Source: Salvelinus alpinus (lineage: Eukaryota; Chordata; Actinopteri; Salmoniformes; Salmonidae). From it: 64,000 nt of DNA. Both the position numbers and the translations under genes were made by a program. Position 1 is the stretch's first letter; each line of letters opens with the position of its first letter. The stretch lies in NCBI RefSeq assembly GCF_045679555.1, contig NC_092091.1, positions 75,517,580 through 75,581,579 on the forward strand. Reading direction: 5' to 3'. Below are positions 30,108 through 42,129 of this stretch, one piece after another. The notes beneath the pieces were generated by a model. That model saw only the letters and a program-made list of their open reading frames with translations, made no database searches and had not been told where the DNA came from.

Positions 30108-30973
30108 GTGAATTCCATCACAAATTATGAAGACATCTTCTCAAGACATAATCTGGACTGCGGAGAAACCAGAGTTTATGTTCACCGTATCCACCTGGTT
30201 GAAGACAGACCCATCCGGCTACCATACAGAAGAGTTCCGCCTGCTCATTACCTGAAGCTGAGGAATTTATTGACAGATATGGAAGAAGTAGGTCTTGTAC
30301 GCCAGTCGGTTAGTGAGTATGCCTCCCCTTTAGTCATGGTATGGAAGAAAGACGGGAGTCTGAGGTTATGCACTGACTTCAGGTGGATGAATGCACGAAC
30401 GGTGAAGGACGCTCATCGCCTTCCTCATCAAGCAGATTGCCTCGCAGCCCTTGCTGGCAGTGCATTTTTCAGCTACATGGACTTGACCTCAGGATTTTAT
30501 AACATTACAGTTCATGAAGAGGACAAGAAGTACACAGCCTTTACCACACCGATGGGACTTTATGAGTACAATCGCATGCCACAACGTCTGTGTAACAGCC
30601 CGGCCTCTTTCATGAGAATGATGTTAAGTATATTTGGGGACCTACATTTCTCAAATCTCCTTTGTTACTTAGATGACTTGTTGGTCTTTGCACCCACCGA
30701 GGAACAGGCTCTACAGCAACTTGAGCCAACAATCTCAAACTAGCACCCAAGAAATGCCACTTCCTACGAAGAACAGTGAAATTCCTCGGACATATCATTA
30801 ATGAGGACGGTGTGTCAGTGGATCCTGAGAAGGTGGAGGCCATCGCCAAGATGAGTCAAACTCAGCTGATGGAGGCAGACGGATGCACTCCCTCTGCTCG
30901 GAGGCTGAAATCCTTCTTGGGTATGGTATTATATTATCAGCACTTCAGTCCTGACTGTTCCGCCATAGCCTGA
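30108..30973 (+). pseudogene. Gypsy reverse transcriptase remnant
   Basis: RT motifs appear in order: LRLCTDFRWMN, YMDLTSGFYNI, TPMGLYEYNRMP, LCNSPASFMRMM, and the catalytic YLDDLLVF. A frameshift near 30743 separates the thumb/connection part (VKFLGHIINEDG..). The catalytic Asp pair is intact but the gene is not continuous. Confidence 0.85.
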
Positions 30974-31088
30974 CCTTTGTTTGCACTCACTGGGGGTCAA
31001 AAGAGAAGAGGAAGAGATAGGAAGAAGGGCAACAGTGGGATTTTTTCCGGAAGCTGACGCTATCGGATTGGACTGAGGAGTGTGTCGT

Positions 31089-31500
31089 TGCATTCCAGAA
31101 GCTGAAGGATGCTCTTTTGAATTGTGTCTGATTTTGAGAGGCCGTTCATTCTCTTCACTGACGCTTCGTTGGATGGTCTCGGGGCTGTGCTTTGTCAAGT
31201 GCCTGAAGGTGAAGATAAAGCAAGGCCCATAGCATTCACGAGCAAGACCCTGAGTAAGTTGCAGAGATGGTATCCGACACACAGACTTGAATTTCTAGCA
31301 CTGAAATGGAGTGTGTGTGAGAAATTCAGTCACTGGCTTAAGGGGCATGAGTTCGCTGTCTGGACAGATAGTAACCCGTTAACGTACATCATGACAAAAC
31401 CCTAGCTGGACGCTTGTGAGCAAAGATGGGTTGCCAATGTGGCACCGTACAACTTCGATTTGAAGCGTATCCCAGGCAGCAAGAAAACAGTAGCAGATGC
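31089..31500 (+). pseudogene. Gypsy RNase H remnant
   Basis: PFILFTDASLDGLGAVLCQ carries the TDAS catalytic start, LEFLALKWSVCEKFSHWLKG the Glu helix, and FAVWTDSNPLTYI the third acidic residue. An in-frame stop lies at 31403-31405. Confidence 0.82.
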
Positions 31501-31508
31501 ACTGAGCA

Positions 31509-33482
31509 GTGATCCCCTTCGCAGTGACTGTCACGCAGAGAATGTTTAGGGAGTCCTACCTAGCACTTCTGTCTGAGGCTTTTGGGATGTTGAATGATGA
31601 TGTCCAAGATGCCTTCCGTTGGGCTTCTTATTCCCAGGAGATAACCTCCTTGACCACTGCTGAAGTGAAGGCCATATGTCAGCTCCATATCAACTGGGAA
31701 TGTTCAACGGAGATGCAAGCAATCCAGCTTGGTTCCAACACCCAACAGCTGCTTTCCCCTGGTATTGACACTTTGCCTGAACTCTCGCACGAGGAACTTC
31801 GAGATCTTCAGCTGCAAGACTCTGTGACTTCCAAGGTCATCCCTTTCGTCTTCGATAAGAAACGGCCCACCAGACGAGATCGATACAATGTTTCTTCTAA
31901 AGTGTTGTTGCTGATGAAACAGTGGGACCGCTTGATCCTAAGAGAGGGAGTTCTGTATCGTGTCATTAAGGTGAGTCACGCAAACCGGAGAAAGTTCCAG
32001 TATATCTTGCCAGAGGTGTTGAGACTCAAAGCGATGACTGGCATTCACAACCTTGCAGGACATCAAGGCCAAGCTAGAACTCTAGCCCTGGCCAGACAGA
32101 GGTTTTTCTGGCCTGCAATGGAGAGAGGCATCAAGGACTATGTGCGCTTCTGCCAGAGATGCATTCTAGCAAAGACTCCAGAGCCAGCGGCTTAAGCCCC
32201 AGAGCATCAAAACTTGCTCTCCCATGGACAGTGTTTTTGGAGAGTGTGTTTGGATTTTTGGACAGCGGAAGACAGTAAGAAGAACTCAGTTGGTGACTGA
32301 CCACTTTACTAAACTTGCCCATGCAAGGCCATGCAGAAACCAGACAGCCAAGCAAGTAGCTCGTAAACAGTGGGATCATGTCTTCTGTCTCTACGGACTT
32401 GCTTCAAGGATCCATACTGATCAAGGTGCAAATTTCGAGAGCGAGCTAATAGCAGAAATGCTTAAGCTCTCCGGTGTTCAAAAGTCAAGAACCACGGCAT
32501 ATCACCCAATGTGGAATGGAGAAACTGAAAGCTTCAACAGGACTTTAGGTAGCATGCTCAGGAGTCTACCCTTGGAAACCAAAGAACATTGGCCTGAACA
32601 AATCCAGTCATTTACATTTGCCTACAATGCCACTGTTCACGAGACTACTGGTCATGCTCCATTCTTTCTCATGTTTGGTAGGGTCCCTCGGCTACCAGTG
32701 GATGTGACGTTCCGCAATGTTTTGGATGACACCAGTGTTGTGGATTGCAACAAGTCTGTCAAGACTCTGATCACTGGGCTGAAGGAAGCTATGAGTGTTG
32801 CCCAAAGGCACACTGACAAGCAACAGAGACGACAAGGTCGGGAGTATGACAAGCGGGTTAAAGGCATCAGTTTGTCCATGGGGGTCGTGTTCTCATCGCC
32901 AACAAGGGTGAAAGGGGCTGCCGCAAGTTGGCTGACAAGTGGAACCCCGAGATTTTCACAGTGACTTCAGTCAATCCACAAACTCACACTTACATAATCC
33001 AAGACCGTTACGGCAGAGAGAAAGTGGTTCACAGGAATCTACTGCTGCAGGTGAATTTCCTGCCATTTGAAATTGATGACTCAGTGCACTTCAATGACAG
33101 TGATGCTGCAGGACCTTCAATCAACGTAGATGCAGGAGAGGCCACCCACTCCGGCGATGGACTGGACAGGAAAGACATGGAGAACTCTGGGGAGGAACGT
33201 GCATCTTGGTTAGCGGAGGATTCAAGCGATTACTCCGAGCTCTGGACATCGGATGGACAGTCAGAACCAGAAGAACCTTGCTTGCTTGAGGAAAATGACC
33301 TGGGAAGCACCTCTGAGATCCTGGAGCTGATTCCTTCAAACCCTCTGATCAATGATCTAAGGCCAGAGCCACTGTTAGTCACCATGGCCCCTAGCCCAGC
33401 GGCAGGTCACACAAGGGCGGGGAGGGTAGGTAAACCAGTTAAGGGACTAATTGAGTCAATCCACCAGAAGGTGCAAGTTTAA
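31509..33482 (+). pseudogene. Gypsy integrase remnant
   Basis: The HHCC zinc finger (HNLAGHQGQ...FCQRCILAK, about 32043-32170) is followed by core pieces with TDQGANFES and HPMWNGETESFN, the second Asp and Glu of the catalytic triad. A C-terminal segment comes after a frameshift near 32930 and ends in an acidic tail at 33482. A stop after the zinc finger (32195) breaks the frame. Confidence 0.82.
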
Positions 33483-34350
33483 CATATTACAGAGATATAA
33501 TTTAGTACAGAATGACTGTTTTTTTAAGGCTAAGAAGGTAGGTATAGTGTAAGAGGCACTATGCATCTAGGGGCAGTTGAAAGCCTGACCAACTTTCACT
33601 TGACCTGAAGCCTGTGGGTAGCTTTGAGCTGTATTCAGAATTATGCCTTGAGCTTGGTAGGTCATTTTGTTCAGTTTTACAAGGTTGGTGAAATTCAGGA
33701 GGGGTGAATGTGACAGTTGTTAAAGTACTGTGTGAATTTCACCAGGTTCATATTTTAATATGGCATGTTGATTTGTTATTATGCATGCCTGCATCCTGGG
33801 AGTAGGGGAGTGTGTTCATACGTTTTGACCTGAGTGCTCGTGCTCAAATCATTTTGATGCACTATGAGAGGTAGGCACGCTTTTTCTGTCGTCTTCAGAA
33901 AAGTTTGATTCTTTTAAGCACAGTCATACACACAGTGTTTTGTTCATGAATAATGTTGTCTATTTAGAGGTTACTCATAAGTGGATGGTATTGTTAAGAT
34001 GCACTTGTAACTTTACTTTTTAGGATGATATTAACATTCTGAATTCAACATGTGGTTAATAGCTAGCTAAGGTATTAGCAGGCTACTGTAAGTGTGAACG
34101 ATGGCTAGCTCCTCAAATGATCCCAGTCCCTTGTATTGTGCATCTGTTGTAGAAAGAGGCGATGGTTCGCAGAACATATGTGATCTACAAATGTTTTCTT
34201 TTCTTTTGGATGCAGATGCAGGATGCAGAGAGTGAATTCTGCTTAATTAAAACAACCTGATCTCCAAAGTCCACGTCTATAGTCTCAATCAACCACACAC
34301 AACGCAGAGTTACAGTGGTGCAGTATTGCACCGGTTACACAGTCTTGCTA
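33483..34350 (+). mobile_element. Likely 3' LTR/UTR region of the gypsy element
   Basis: Non-coding sequence follows integrase directly. TGTGACAG-like starts occur near 33709, and the stretch ends around GCACCGGTTACACA (34330-34343), which resembles CATCGGTTACA just before the element's 5' side (28677-28687). Without a second LTR the limits are inferred. Confidence 0.4.
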
Positions 34351-34675
34351 AATATAGCTACATAGTTTATCATTTAATTTTTTTTTTTACTTACTTTAAT
34401 AAGTTATCCCACTGCCTCAGTATTCTAGGGAACTTAGAAAAACAAAATAATGGGAAATCTTCCCGAAGTTTCCGGTGGTAGCAAAACGCAGCCAGCCATA
34501 TGGACGATTGGATGGCTTCCACCAGACTGACTCTGGTCTTCCAACTGGTACGGTTGCTAGGTGAATTGTGATGTAACTGCAAGCCCTCTTTAGGTGCAGT
34601 CACTTAGGCCTTGTTTACATTTGGAGTTTGAAGTGATTCAAATCTGATTATTTTACTGCAGTCTGAACAGCCAAA
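34351..34675. other. Intergenic, nothing recognised
   Basis: AT-rich stretch with a T run near 34377-34389. No gene or repeat class identified. Confidence 0.4.
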
Positions 34676-35690
34676 ATGAAAATGTAATCAAATGTATTTA
34701 TATAGCCCTTACATCAGCTGATATCTCAAAGTGCTGTACAGAAACCCAGCCTAAAACCGCAAACAGCAAGCAATGCAGGTGTAGAAGCACGGTGGCTAGG
34801 AAAAACACCCTAGAAAAGCCAAAACCTAGGAAGAAACGTAGAGAGGAACCAGGCTATGAGGGGTGGCCAGTCCTCTTCTGGCTGTGCCGGGTGGAGATTA
34901 TAACAGAACATGGCCAAGATGTTCAAATGTTCATAAATGACCAGCATGGTCAAATAATAATAATCACAGTAGTTGTCGAGGGTGCAGCAAGTCAGCACCT
35001 CAGGAGTAAATGTCAGTTTGCTTTTCATAGCCGATCATTAAGAGTATCTCTACCGCTCCTGCTGTCTCTAGAGAGTTGAAAACAGCAGGTCTGGGACAGG
35101 TAGCACGTCTGGTGAACAGGTCAGGGTTCCATAGCCGCAGGCAGAACAGTTGAAACTAGAGCAGCAGCACGGCCAGGTGAACTGGGGACAGCAAGGAGTC
35201 ATCATGCCAGGTAGTCCTGAGGCATGGTCCTAGGGCTCAGGTCCTCCAAGAGAGAGAAAGAAAGAGAGACAGAGAGAGAATTAGAGAGAGCATACTTAAA
35301 TTCACACAGGACACCGGATAAGACAGGAGAAGTACTCCAGATATAACAAACTGACCCTAGCCCCCCCGACACATAAACTACTGCAGCATAAATACTGGAC
35401 ACTGAGACAGGAGAGGTCAGGAGACACTGTGGCCCCTTCTGATGATACCCCCGGACAGGGCCAAACAGAAAGGATATAACCCCACCCACTTTGCCAAAGC
35501 ACAGCCCCCGCACCACTAGAGGGATATCTTCAACCACCAACTTACCATCCTGAGACAAGGCCGAGTATAGCCCACAAAGATATCCGCCACGGCACAACCC
35601 AAGGGGGGGCGCCAACCCAGACAGGAAGATCACGTCAGTGACTCAACCAACTCAAGTGACGCACCCCTCCTAGGGACGGCATGAAAGAGC
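34676..35690 (+). repeat. 1 kb interspersed repeat, copy 1
   Basis: The block runs from TATAGCCCTTACATCAGCTG to GGGACGGCATGAAAGAGC and includes GGCCAGTCCTCTTCTGG and a GAGA-rich stretch. It matches 62135-63050 in reverse complement over most of its length. It has no transposase; it may be a non-autonomous DNA element. Confidence 0.75.
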
Positions 35691-36254
35691 ACCAGCAATC
35701 AGTAACCAGTAACCAGTAATTTCAAGACACATTTCAAACGACTTTTGTAGGTGGTTTGAAATCAGATACAATTCTGATTCCTGGCCTTGCGACTTGTGTC
35801 GCAGTCAAATCAGATTTTTTTGCCGTAGAACCGTGGTATCTAACTGGCTTGTTAATTGTTTACAAACAAATTAGTGAATATGCAAGAAAGTTGACTGTTG
35901 TGGCAAGCCAAAAAACAAGTTTCTCAAGTTGGATCATCCTATCCTTTGATCATTTAAAAGTGTTCTGACACTATGAGTTTGAACATTCAAAGCAACTGGG
36001 AAAAGTCCATGGAAGGCATTGTTGTCACCTTAGTTTACTGCACAGTTTACCTCTGAGATATAGGAAGCACAAGCACCAATCAACCTACACCACTGCGCAC
36101 ACACCAGTCATTATTATGACAAATGTAGCCATGTCAGCAAATGACTGCTGTCTGAACACACACAAATCCAACTTGGTCACTTGTAACTTGCTATTTGGAC
36201 AGTCAGGAAAAACAAAACTGATTTGAGCATCAAGGCATGCAGTGTGAACCAGGC
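35691..36254. other. Intergenic, nothing recognised
   Basis: A short tandem CAGTAACCAGTAACCAGTAA lies at 35699-35718. No coding signal. Confidence 0.4.
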
Positions 36255-36898
36255 TTTACAAAACATCCTCAATCAATCTTAGACTGTGTATCATTAGGAC
36301 CCGTCAAACACAATCATTTGCATAGGTGTAATGACCTGCTGCACCTGTTTCTGACTCACAGGTGTACAAACAGGGACTAATAGACTTGACTTGTATTCAG
36401 GTCACACCAAATGGAAATTGTTTTGAATGGGGTTAAAAACAAAGATGAGCATTCTCATTGGATAAGGGTAGACACGTCCTCCATTTCCATCCGTTTTGCC
36501 CCTGTTATGTTGTGTCTGTTGTGTATGACCCAGCATTCACTTCTTGACAGACACAGACTGTCCAATACAGAGAAGAAGGTTTGAAATTGTTTTTTTTCCT
36601 CTTTAATATCAGTAATGTTGCTGTAGAAGAAGTTTTCAGTTCACTTCTGAGGTTTTCCCCTTTGTTTTCTGTACAATATCTGGAATTATTAGACATTTCA
36701 AAGCAGGAAAAAAAATCTGCATGGGATAGTTTATGCATGTTTGTTATGAATATCTTACAGTAATTAGTATTTTCAGTTGGTATTTAAAAAACACCTTAAA
36801 CGCTATTTAAATGTACACGTATATTGCATGAGATTTATACATGTATCCCTCTGTCTCTCTCTCTGTCTCTCTATATCTCTCTCTCTCTCTCTTCCACA
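36255..36898 (+). promoter_or_regulatory. Conserved upstream block of receptor gene 1
   Basis: This block is repeated upstream of receptor copies 3 and 6 (44255 and 50076). The 19-mer GCATTCTCATTGGATAAGG (36449-36467) is identical in all three and contains an inverted CCAAT box and a GATA core. A CT-rich tract ending CTTCCACAG at 36899 looks like a 3' splice site, so the block may hold a promoter, a 5' UTR exon and an intron. Confidence 0.5.
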
Positions 36899-36956
36899 GT
36901 GATACTTGAAACATCAAAGCTGGTACTTCCAAACTGAGATTGGTAAAAATAAAAAG

Positions 36957-37772
36957 ATGAACTCTTCTAACCATTCTTCTGTCCTCTCTGGCTATGCGGA
37001 AATCAATCACTCTATCGGCACTGCCTGCTATGCAGTCAATCTCATCCTCAGTCTCCCCACCAATATCTACGTCCTGTGGCTGATAGTGACCGGAGCAGGA
37101 GATACGATGACCTCAGAGTTCTTCGCTCTCAACCTGGCCATCTCTGAGATCCTCTGCTGCCTGTGTTCTGTCTTCTTCTTTGTCTACATACACCTCCCTA
37201 TTCCCTCTCTCCGTGCTCTAGTATCATTCTGTGGTGGTTTTCTCATCTTTGGTCGGACCCTGTTCCAGTGCTGTATCTGTTTAGAGCGCTACCTGGCGGT
37301 GGTCCACCCTGTGGTCTTCCTGAAGTACAAACTCCTCAGATACAAGGTGGCATGTTCTGGGTTAATCTGGTTGGTTGTGATTGGGTTCTGTCTTACTTTT
37401 ATGCTGGGAAGAAGCCTAAGTGTTTTATATTTTTTGTCTTTGAGTGAAATGCTGTTCTTCATTTCATTCATGTTATTCTGCTGCCTCTCAGTTCTCAGGG
37501 CTCTGAAACGTCCAGGGCCGGGGGAAGGGGAGAGGGAGGGGACAAATAACATGAAGATAAGGGCGTTTAAGATCATTTTGATTATTATGGTGGCTATGAT
37601 GGTGAACTGCCTCCCATGGTTAATGATTTTACCTTTCATTGGAATCTTAGATTTGGGGCAGTTCCTTTCAGCCATATATGTTTGTGTCTTCATCGGTGTG
37701 GTCTGTGGGTTTGTGCAGCCCCTCCTCTACCTCCACAGGGCTGGGAAACTGCCCTGTATCAGAGGTCTTTAA
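36957..37772 (+). CDS. Rhodopsin-like seven-helix receptor, copy 1 (intact, 271 aa)
   Basis: This is an intact class A-like GPCR with no intron in its coding region; the ligand is unknown. It starts at ATG 36957; nearby upstream codons in frame have no ATG. The N-terminus has three N-glycosylation sites (N2, N5, N17). Helices fall at about 20-43, 54-78, 90-113, 131-150, 155-182, 203-228 and 235-258. Family marks: LNLAISE in helix 2, ERY (110-112) at the end of helix 3 in CLERYLAVVHPVVFLKYK, Pro in helix 6 (NCLPW), and QPLLY in helix 7 in place of NPxxY. Odd points: Glu replaces the usual Asp of helix 2, the second extracellular loop is very short and lacks the disulphide Cys, and the C-tail is short. 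It resembles fish multi-copy orphan receptors distantly related to purine/lipid-type receptors, but I cannot name it. Confidence 0.88.
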   Translation: MNSSNHSSVLSGYAEINHSIGTACYAVNLILSLPTNIYVLWLIVTGAGDTMTSEFFALNLAISEILCCLCSVFFFVYIHLPIPSLRALVSFCGGFLIFGRTLFQCCICLERYLAVVHPVVFLKYKLLRYKVACSGLIWLVVIGFCLTFMLGRSLSVLYFLSLSEMLFFISFMLFCCLSVLRALKRPGPGEGEREGTNNMKIRAFKIILIIMVAMMVNCLPWLMILPFIGILDLGQFLSAIYVCVFIGVVCGFVQPLLYLHRAGKLPCIRGL

Positions 37773-38220
37773 GAGAGTTGATACTCAAAGTTTCACCTTA
37801 TACAGATGGCCAGTTGTAACCTGTTTGTTTCCACCTGTTAATTGATAGCTTGTAAAGAGGTTGATAAGCTTGTAAAGAGGTTGATAGTTGTTGATGCTCT
37901 GGCAGAAATATGTATGTGTTTTGATAAGGGTTGCCAAAGTACGGAAATTTCCCCAAAATTCCCAAGTTTTCCCGAAATCCTGTTCAGAAGATTCCTGGCA
38001 TGAGGAAAGAATAAGCAGGAAATCCGGAATTTTACAAGTCTTGGTTTGATTTATTCCCTCGTATATGGGAAGATTACCTATCAATCTTCTTGCTTCACAT
38101 TGCACCTTTATGTATGAAAGCTATTTATTAGTGAGATGGAATGATAAGACTTACTTTGTTTGGTTAAAACTTGTTTTCATGTTCACTACATCTTTTTTAT
38201 TTTTTGAATCCTTCACATTT

Positions 38221-38226
38221 AATAAA
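38221..38226 (+). terminator. Candidate poly(A) signal of receptor copy 1
   Basis: AATAAA in TTTAATAAATACTTGTGC, 449 bases past the stop. The same context (AATAAATACTTGTGC) follows copy 6 at 52856. Confidence 0.5.
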
Positions 38227-38229
38227 TAC

Positions 38230-39157
38230 TTGTGCAGAACTTCTCATGTAGCTGTCTTTTTCTTTATGTAGAGTAGAGAAATTCAGCCAGTGATACAGTC
38301 AGAAAATGTAAAAAGACATGGCTCTGGGTCCAGTCAGAGAGGATGGCTCTGGGTCCAGTCAGAGAGTAAACAGAGAGTAAACAGGCTATTTACATGCAGT
38401 AGGGGTGCATGAATAAAATCACTGGGGATGACAAGTTAAAAAAATTGCTTTTTACAACCTGTGTTGTGATAATTGTGTTGTTTGCTCTATAATCTGTTAG
38501 TTCATATGCTTTGTGACTGTGATATATAGACCTAAGGCCGAGACAATAAGAAGACACAGTTGCAGAATACATTTAACCACACCTTTGATTCATCACAAAA
38601 CCGGAGAGCAACATCTGTCCGGTTAAGTCCACAAAGCATATTGCATGTAACAAACAGTTACATGACCTAGAACATGGTCAAGCAAGTTTATGTTTACATT
38701 TTTCAAACTACTAATCATCTATTGATTGGTTTGAAGCCAAATCCAAACTGGCTTTCCTTGACACTTTCTTTAATGGGCCAGAACCATTCACAGTAGAGCT
38801 TATTTAGTTTAGCATAATGCTGATGGGCTATTATTTAACCATTTGTTTTTATCAAGGTACGCCAAATGCTCGCTGGCTTCCCTTGCATTCAATGCTACGG
38901 GCTGCAACAAAGCCGAGATGGTCTACACATACAGAGTCAGAGGTGCGTTGTTTCGCTTGCTCGGATGCTTTTCCGGTGAGACACATTCAGCCTCTTGCGA
39001 ATTGAAGGAAAATTATAAAACAGAAGAGAACAATAGACCAATTATATTAGGTTTTTATTTTTATTGGTTAGTCTTTTGAGGAAGCCTGGCTTCTCTTGGC
39101 ATCCATGAATACACGTCACTGTTTGAATGTCAGGTCGAAGGCAATCTGACACAGATG
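38230..39157. other. 3' flank of receptor copy 1, no gene seen
   Basis: GGCTCTGGGTCCAGTCAGAGAG is directly repeated at 38320-38370. A possible interspersed element lies at 38830-39110 (CGCTGGCTTCCCTTGCATTC). No coding support. Confidence 0.4.
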
Positions 39158-42129
39158 TACAGGCAGTGGGACAGGCAGAGGCACAGTTAGGGGGACAGGC
39201 AGGGGGACAGGCAGTGGGACAGGGAGGGTAGCAGGCAGGGGGACAGGCAGTGGGACAGGGAGGGTAGCAGGCAGGGGGACAGACAGGGGACAGGCAGAGG
39301 GACAGGGAGGGTAGCAGGCAGGGGGACAGACAGGGGACAGGCAGAGGCACAGTTAGGGGGACAGGCAGTGGGACAGGGAGTGGGACAGGGAGGGTAGCAG
39401 GCAGGGGGACAGGCAGTGGGGACAGGCAGGGGGACAGGCAGTGGGACAGGGAGGGTAGCAGGCAGGGGGACAGGCAGTGGGGACAGGCAGGGGGACAGGC
39501 AGTGGGACAGGGAGGGTAGCAGGCAGGGGGACAGGCAGAGGCACAGTTAGGGGGACAGGCAGGGGGACAGGCAGTGGGACAGGGAGGGTAGCAGGCAGGG
39601 GGACAGGCAGGGGGACAGGCAGTGGGACAGGGAGGGTAGCAGGCAGGGGGACAGGCAGGGGGACAAGCAGGGGGACAGGCAGTGGGGACAGGCAGGGGGA
39701 CAAGCAGGGGGACAGGCAGTGGACAGGGAGGGTAGCAGGCAGGGGGACAGGCAGTGGGGACAGGGAGGGTAGCAGGCAGGGGGACAGACAGGGGACTGGC
39801 AGTGGGACAGACAGGGGGACAGGCAGGGGGACAGGCAGTTGGACAGGGAGGGTAGCAGGCAGGGGGACAGGCAAGGGGACAAGCAGGGGGACAGGCAGTG
39901 GGGACAGGGAGGGTAGCAGGCAGGGGGACAGACAGGGGACTGGCAGTGGGACAGACAGGGGGACAGACAGGGGGACAGGCAGGGGGACAAGCAGGGGGAC
40001 AAGCAGGGGGACAGGCAGAGGCACAGTTAGGGGGACAGGCAGGGGGACAGGCAGTGGGACAGGGAGGGTAGCAGGCAGGGGGACAGGCAGTGGGGACAGG
40101 GAGGGTAGCAAGCAGGGGGACAGACAGGGGACTGGCAGTGGGACAGACAGGGGGACAGGCAGGGGGACAGGCAGTGGGACAGGGAGGGTAGCAGGCAGGG
40201 GGACAGGCAGTGGGGACAGGGAGGGTAGCAGGCAGGGGGACAGACAGGGGACTGGCAGTGGGACAGGCAGGGGGACAGGCAGGGGGACAGGCAGTGGGAC
40301 AGACAAGGGGGACAGGGAGGGTAGCAGGCAGGGGGACAGACAGGGAACAGGCAGAGGGACAGGGAGGGTAGCAGGCAGGGGGACAGACAGGGGACAGGCA
40401 GAGGCACAGTTAGGGGGACAGGCAGGGGGACAGGCAGTGGGACAGGGAGGGTAGCAGGCAGGGGGACGGGCAGTGGGGACAGGCAGGGGGACAGGCAGTG
40501 GGACAGGGAGGGTAGCAGGCAGGGGGACAGGCAAGGGGACAAGCAGGGGGACAGGCAGTGGGGACAGGGAGGGTAGCAGGCAGGGGGACAGACAGGGGAC
40601 TGGCAGTGGGACAGACAGGGGGACAGGCAGGGGGACAGGCAGGGGGACAAGCAGGGGGACAAGCAGGGGGACAGGCAGAGGCACAGTTAGGGGGACAGGC
40701 AGGGGGACAGGCAGTGGGACAGGGAGGGTAGCAGGCAGGGGGACAGGCAGTGGGGACAGGGAGGGTAGCAGGCAGGGGGACAGACAGGGGACTGGCAGTG
40801 GGACAGACAGGGGGACAGGCAGGGGGACAGGCAGTGGGACAGGGAGGGTAGCAGGCAGGGGGACAGGCAGTGGGGACAGGGAGGGTAGCAGGCAGGGGGA
40901 CAGACAGGGGACTGGCAGTGGGACAGGCAGGGGGACAGGCAGGGGGACAGGCAGTGGGACAGACAAGGGGGACAGGGAGGGTAGCAGGCAGGGGGACAGA
41001 CAGGGAACAGGCAGAGGGACAGGGAGGGTAGCAGGCAGGGGGACAGACAGGGGACAGGCAGAGGCACAGTTAGGGGGACAGGCAGGGGGACAGGCAGTGG
41101 GACAGGGAGGGTAGCAGGCAGGGGACAGGCAGTGGGGACAGGCAGGGGGACAGGCAGTGGGACAGGGAGGGTAGCAGGCAGGGGGACAGGCAGAGGCACA
41201 GTTAGGGGGACAGGCAGGGGGACAGGCAGTGGGACAGGGAGGGTAGCAGGCAGGGGGACAGGCAGGGGGACAAGCAGGGGGACAGGCAGTGGGGACAGGC
41301 AGGGGGACAAGCAGGGGGACAGGCAGTGGACAGGGAGGGTAGCAGGCAGGGAGACAGGCAGTGGGGACAGGGAGGGTAGCAGGCAGGGGGACAGACAGGG
41401 GACTGGCAGTGGGACAGACAGGGGGACAGGCAGGGGGACAGGCAGTTGGACAGGGAGGGTAGCAGGCAGGGGGACAGGCAGGGGGACAAGCAGGGGGACA
41501 GGCAGTGGGGACAGGGAGGGTAGCAGGCAGGGGGACAGACAGGGGACTGGCAGTGGGACAGACAGGGGGACAGGCAGGGGGACAGGCAGGGGGACAAGCA
41601 GGGGGACAAGCAGGGGGACAGGCAGAGGCACAGTTAGGGGGACAGGCAGGGGGACAGGCAGTGGGACAGGGAGGGTAGCAGGCAGGGGGACAGGCAGTGG
41701 GGACAGGGAGGGTAGCAGGCAGGGGGACAGACAGGGGACTGGCAGTGGGACAGACAGGGGGACAGGCAGGGGGACAGGCAGTGGGACAGGGAGGGTAGCA
41801 GGCAGGGGGACAGGCAGTGGGACAGGGAGGGTAGCAGGCAGGGGGACAGAAGGGGGACAGGCAGGGGGACTGGCAGTGGGACAGACAGGGGGACAGACAG
41901 GGGGACATGCAGGGGGACAGGCAGTGGGACAGGGAGGGTAGCAGGCAGGGGGACAGGCAGGGGGACAAGCAGGGGGACAGGGAGGGGGACAGGCAGGGGG
42001 ACAGGCAGTGGGACAGGGAGGGTAGCAGGCAGGGGGACAGACAGGGGACTGGCAGTGGGACAGACAGGGGGACAGGCAGGGGGACAGACAGGGGGACAGA
42101 CAGGGGGCAGGCAGGGGGACAGGCAGGGG
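39158..42129. repeat. 3 kb G-rich minisatellite with 660-bp higher-order repeats
   Basis: Built from the words GGGGGACAGGCA, GTGGGACAGGGAGG and GTAGCAGGCA. Larger units repeat: 39841-40470 against 40501-41130 at a spacing of exactly 660 bases with very few differences, and 40021-40440 against 40681-41100 with one difference. Segments around 39540-39730 recur near 41190-41340. Long open frames on both strands (to 995 codons on -) arise only because the unit has few stops; they encode Pro/Leu/Cys/Ser or Gly/Thr/Arg simple repeats. Confidence 0.95.

Larger units (their letters stand above)
28690..33482 (+). mobile_element. Ty3/gypsy LTR retrotransposon body, broken
   Basis: The order nucleocapsid zinc knuckle, protease, RT, RNase H, integrase on one strand is the Ty3/gypsy (metavirus) order. 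The frame is broken by stops and shifts near 29549, 29996, 30743, 30973, 31405 and 32195, so it cannot encode a continuous polyprotein. No 5' LTR is identified. Most of gag upstream of the zinc knuckle is missing or unrecognisable. Confidence 0.88.

Noticed and set aside
35202-35633. 143-codon minus-strand frame, and its relative at 62401-62664
   Set aside because: Both lie inside the two inverted copies of the same non-coding interspersed repeat; frames are not shared over their length.
39158-42129. CRISPR-like regular repeat array
   Set aside because: Units are contiguous without unique spacers, and the genome is eukaryotic.
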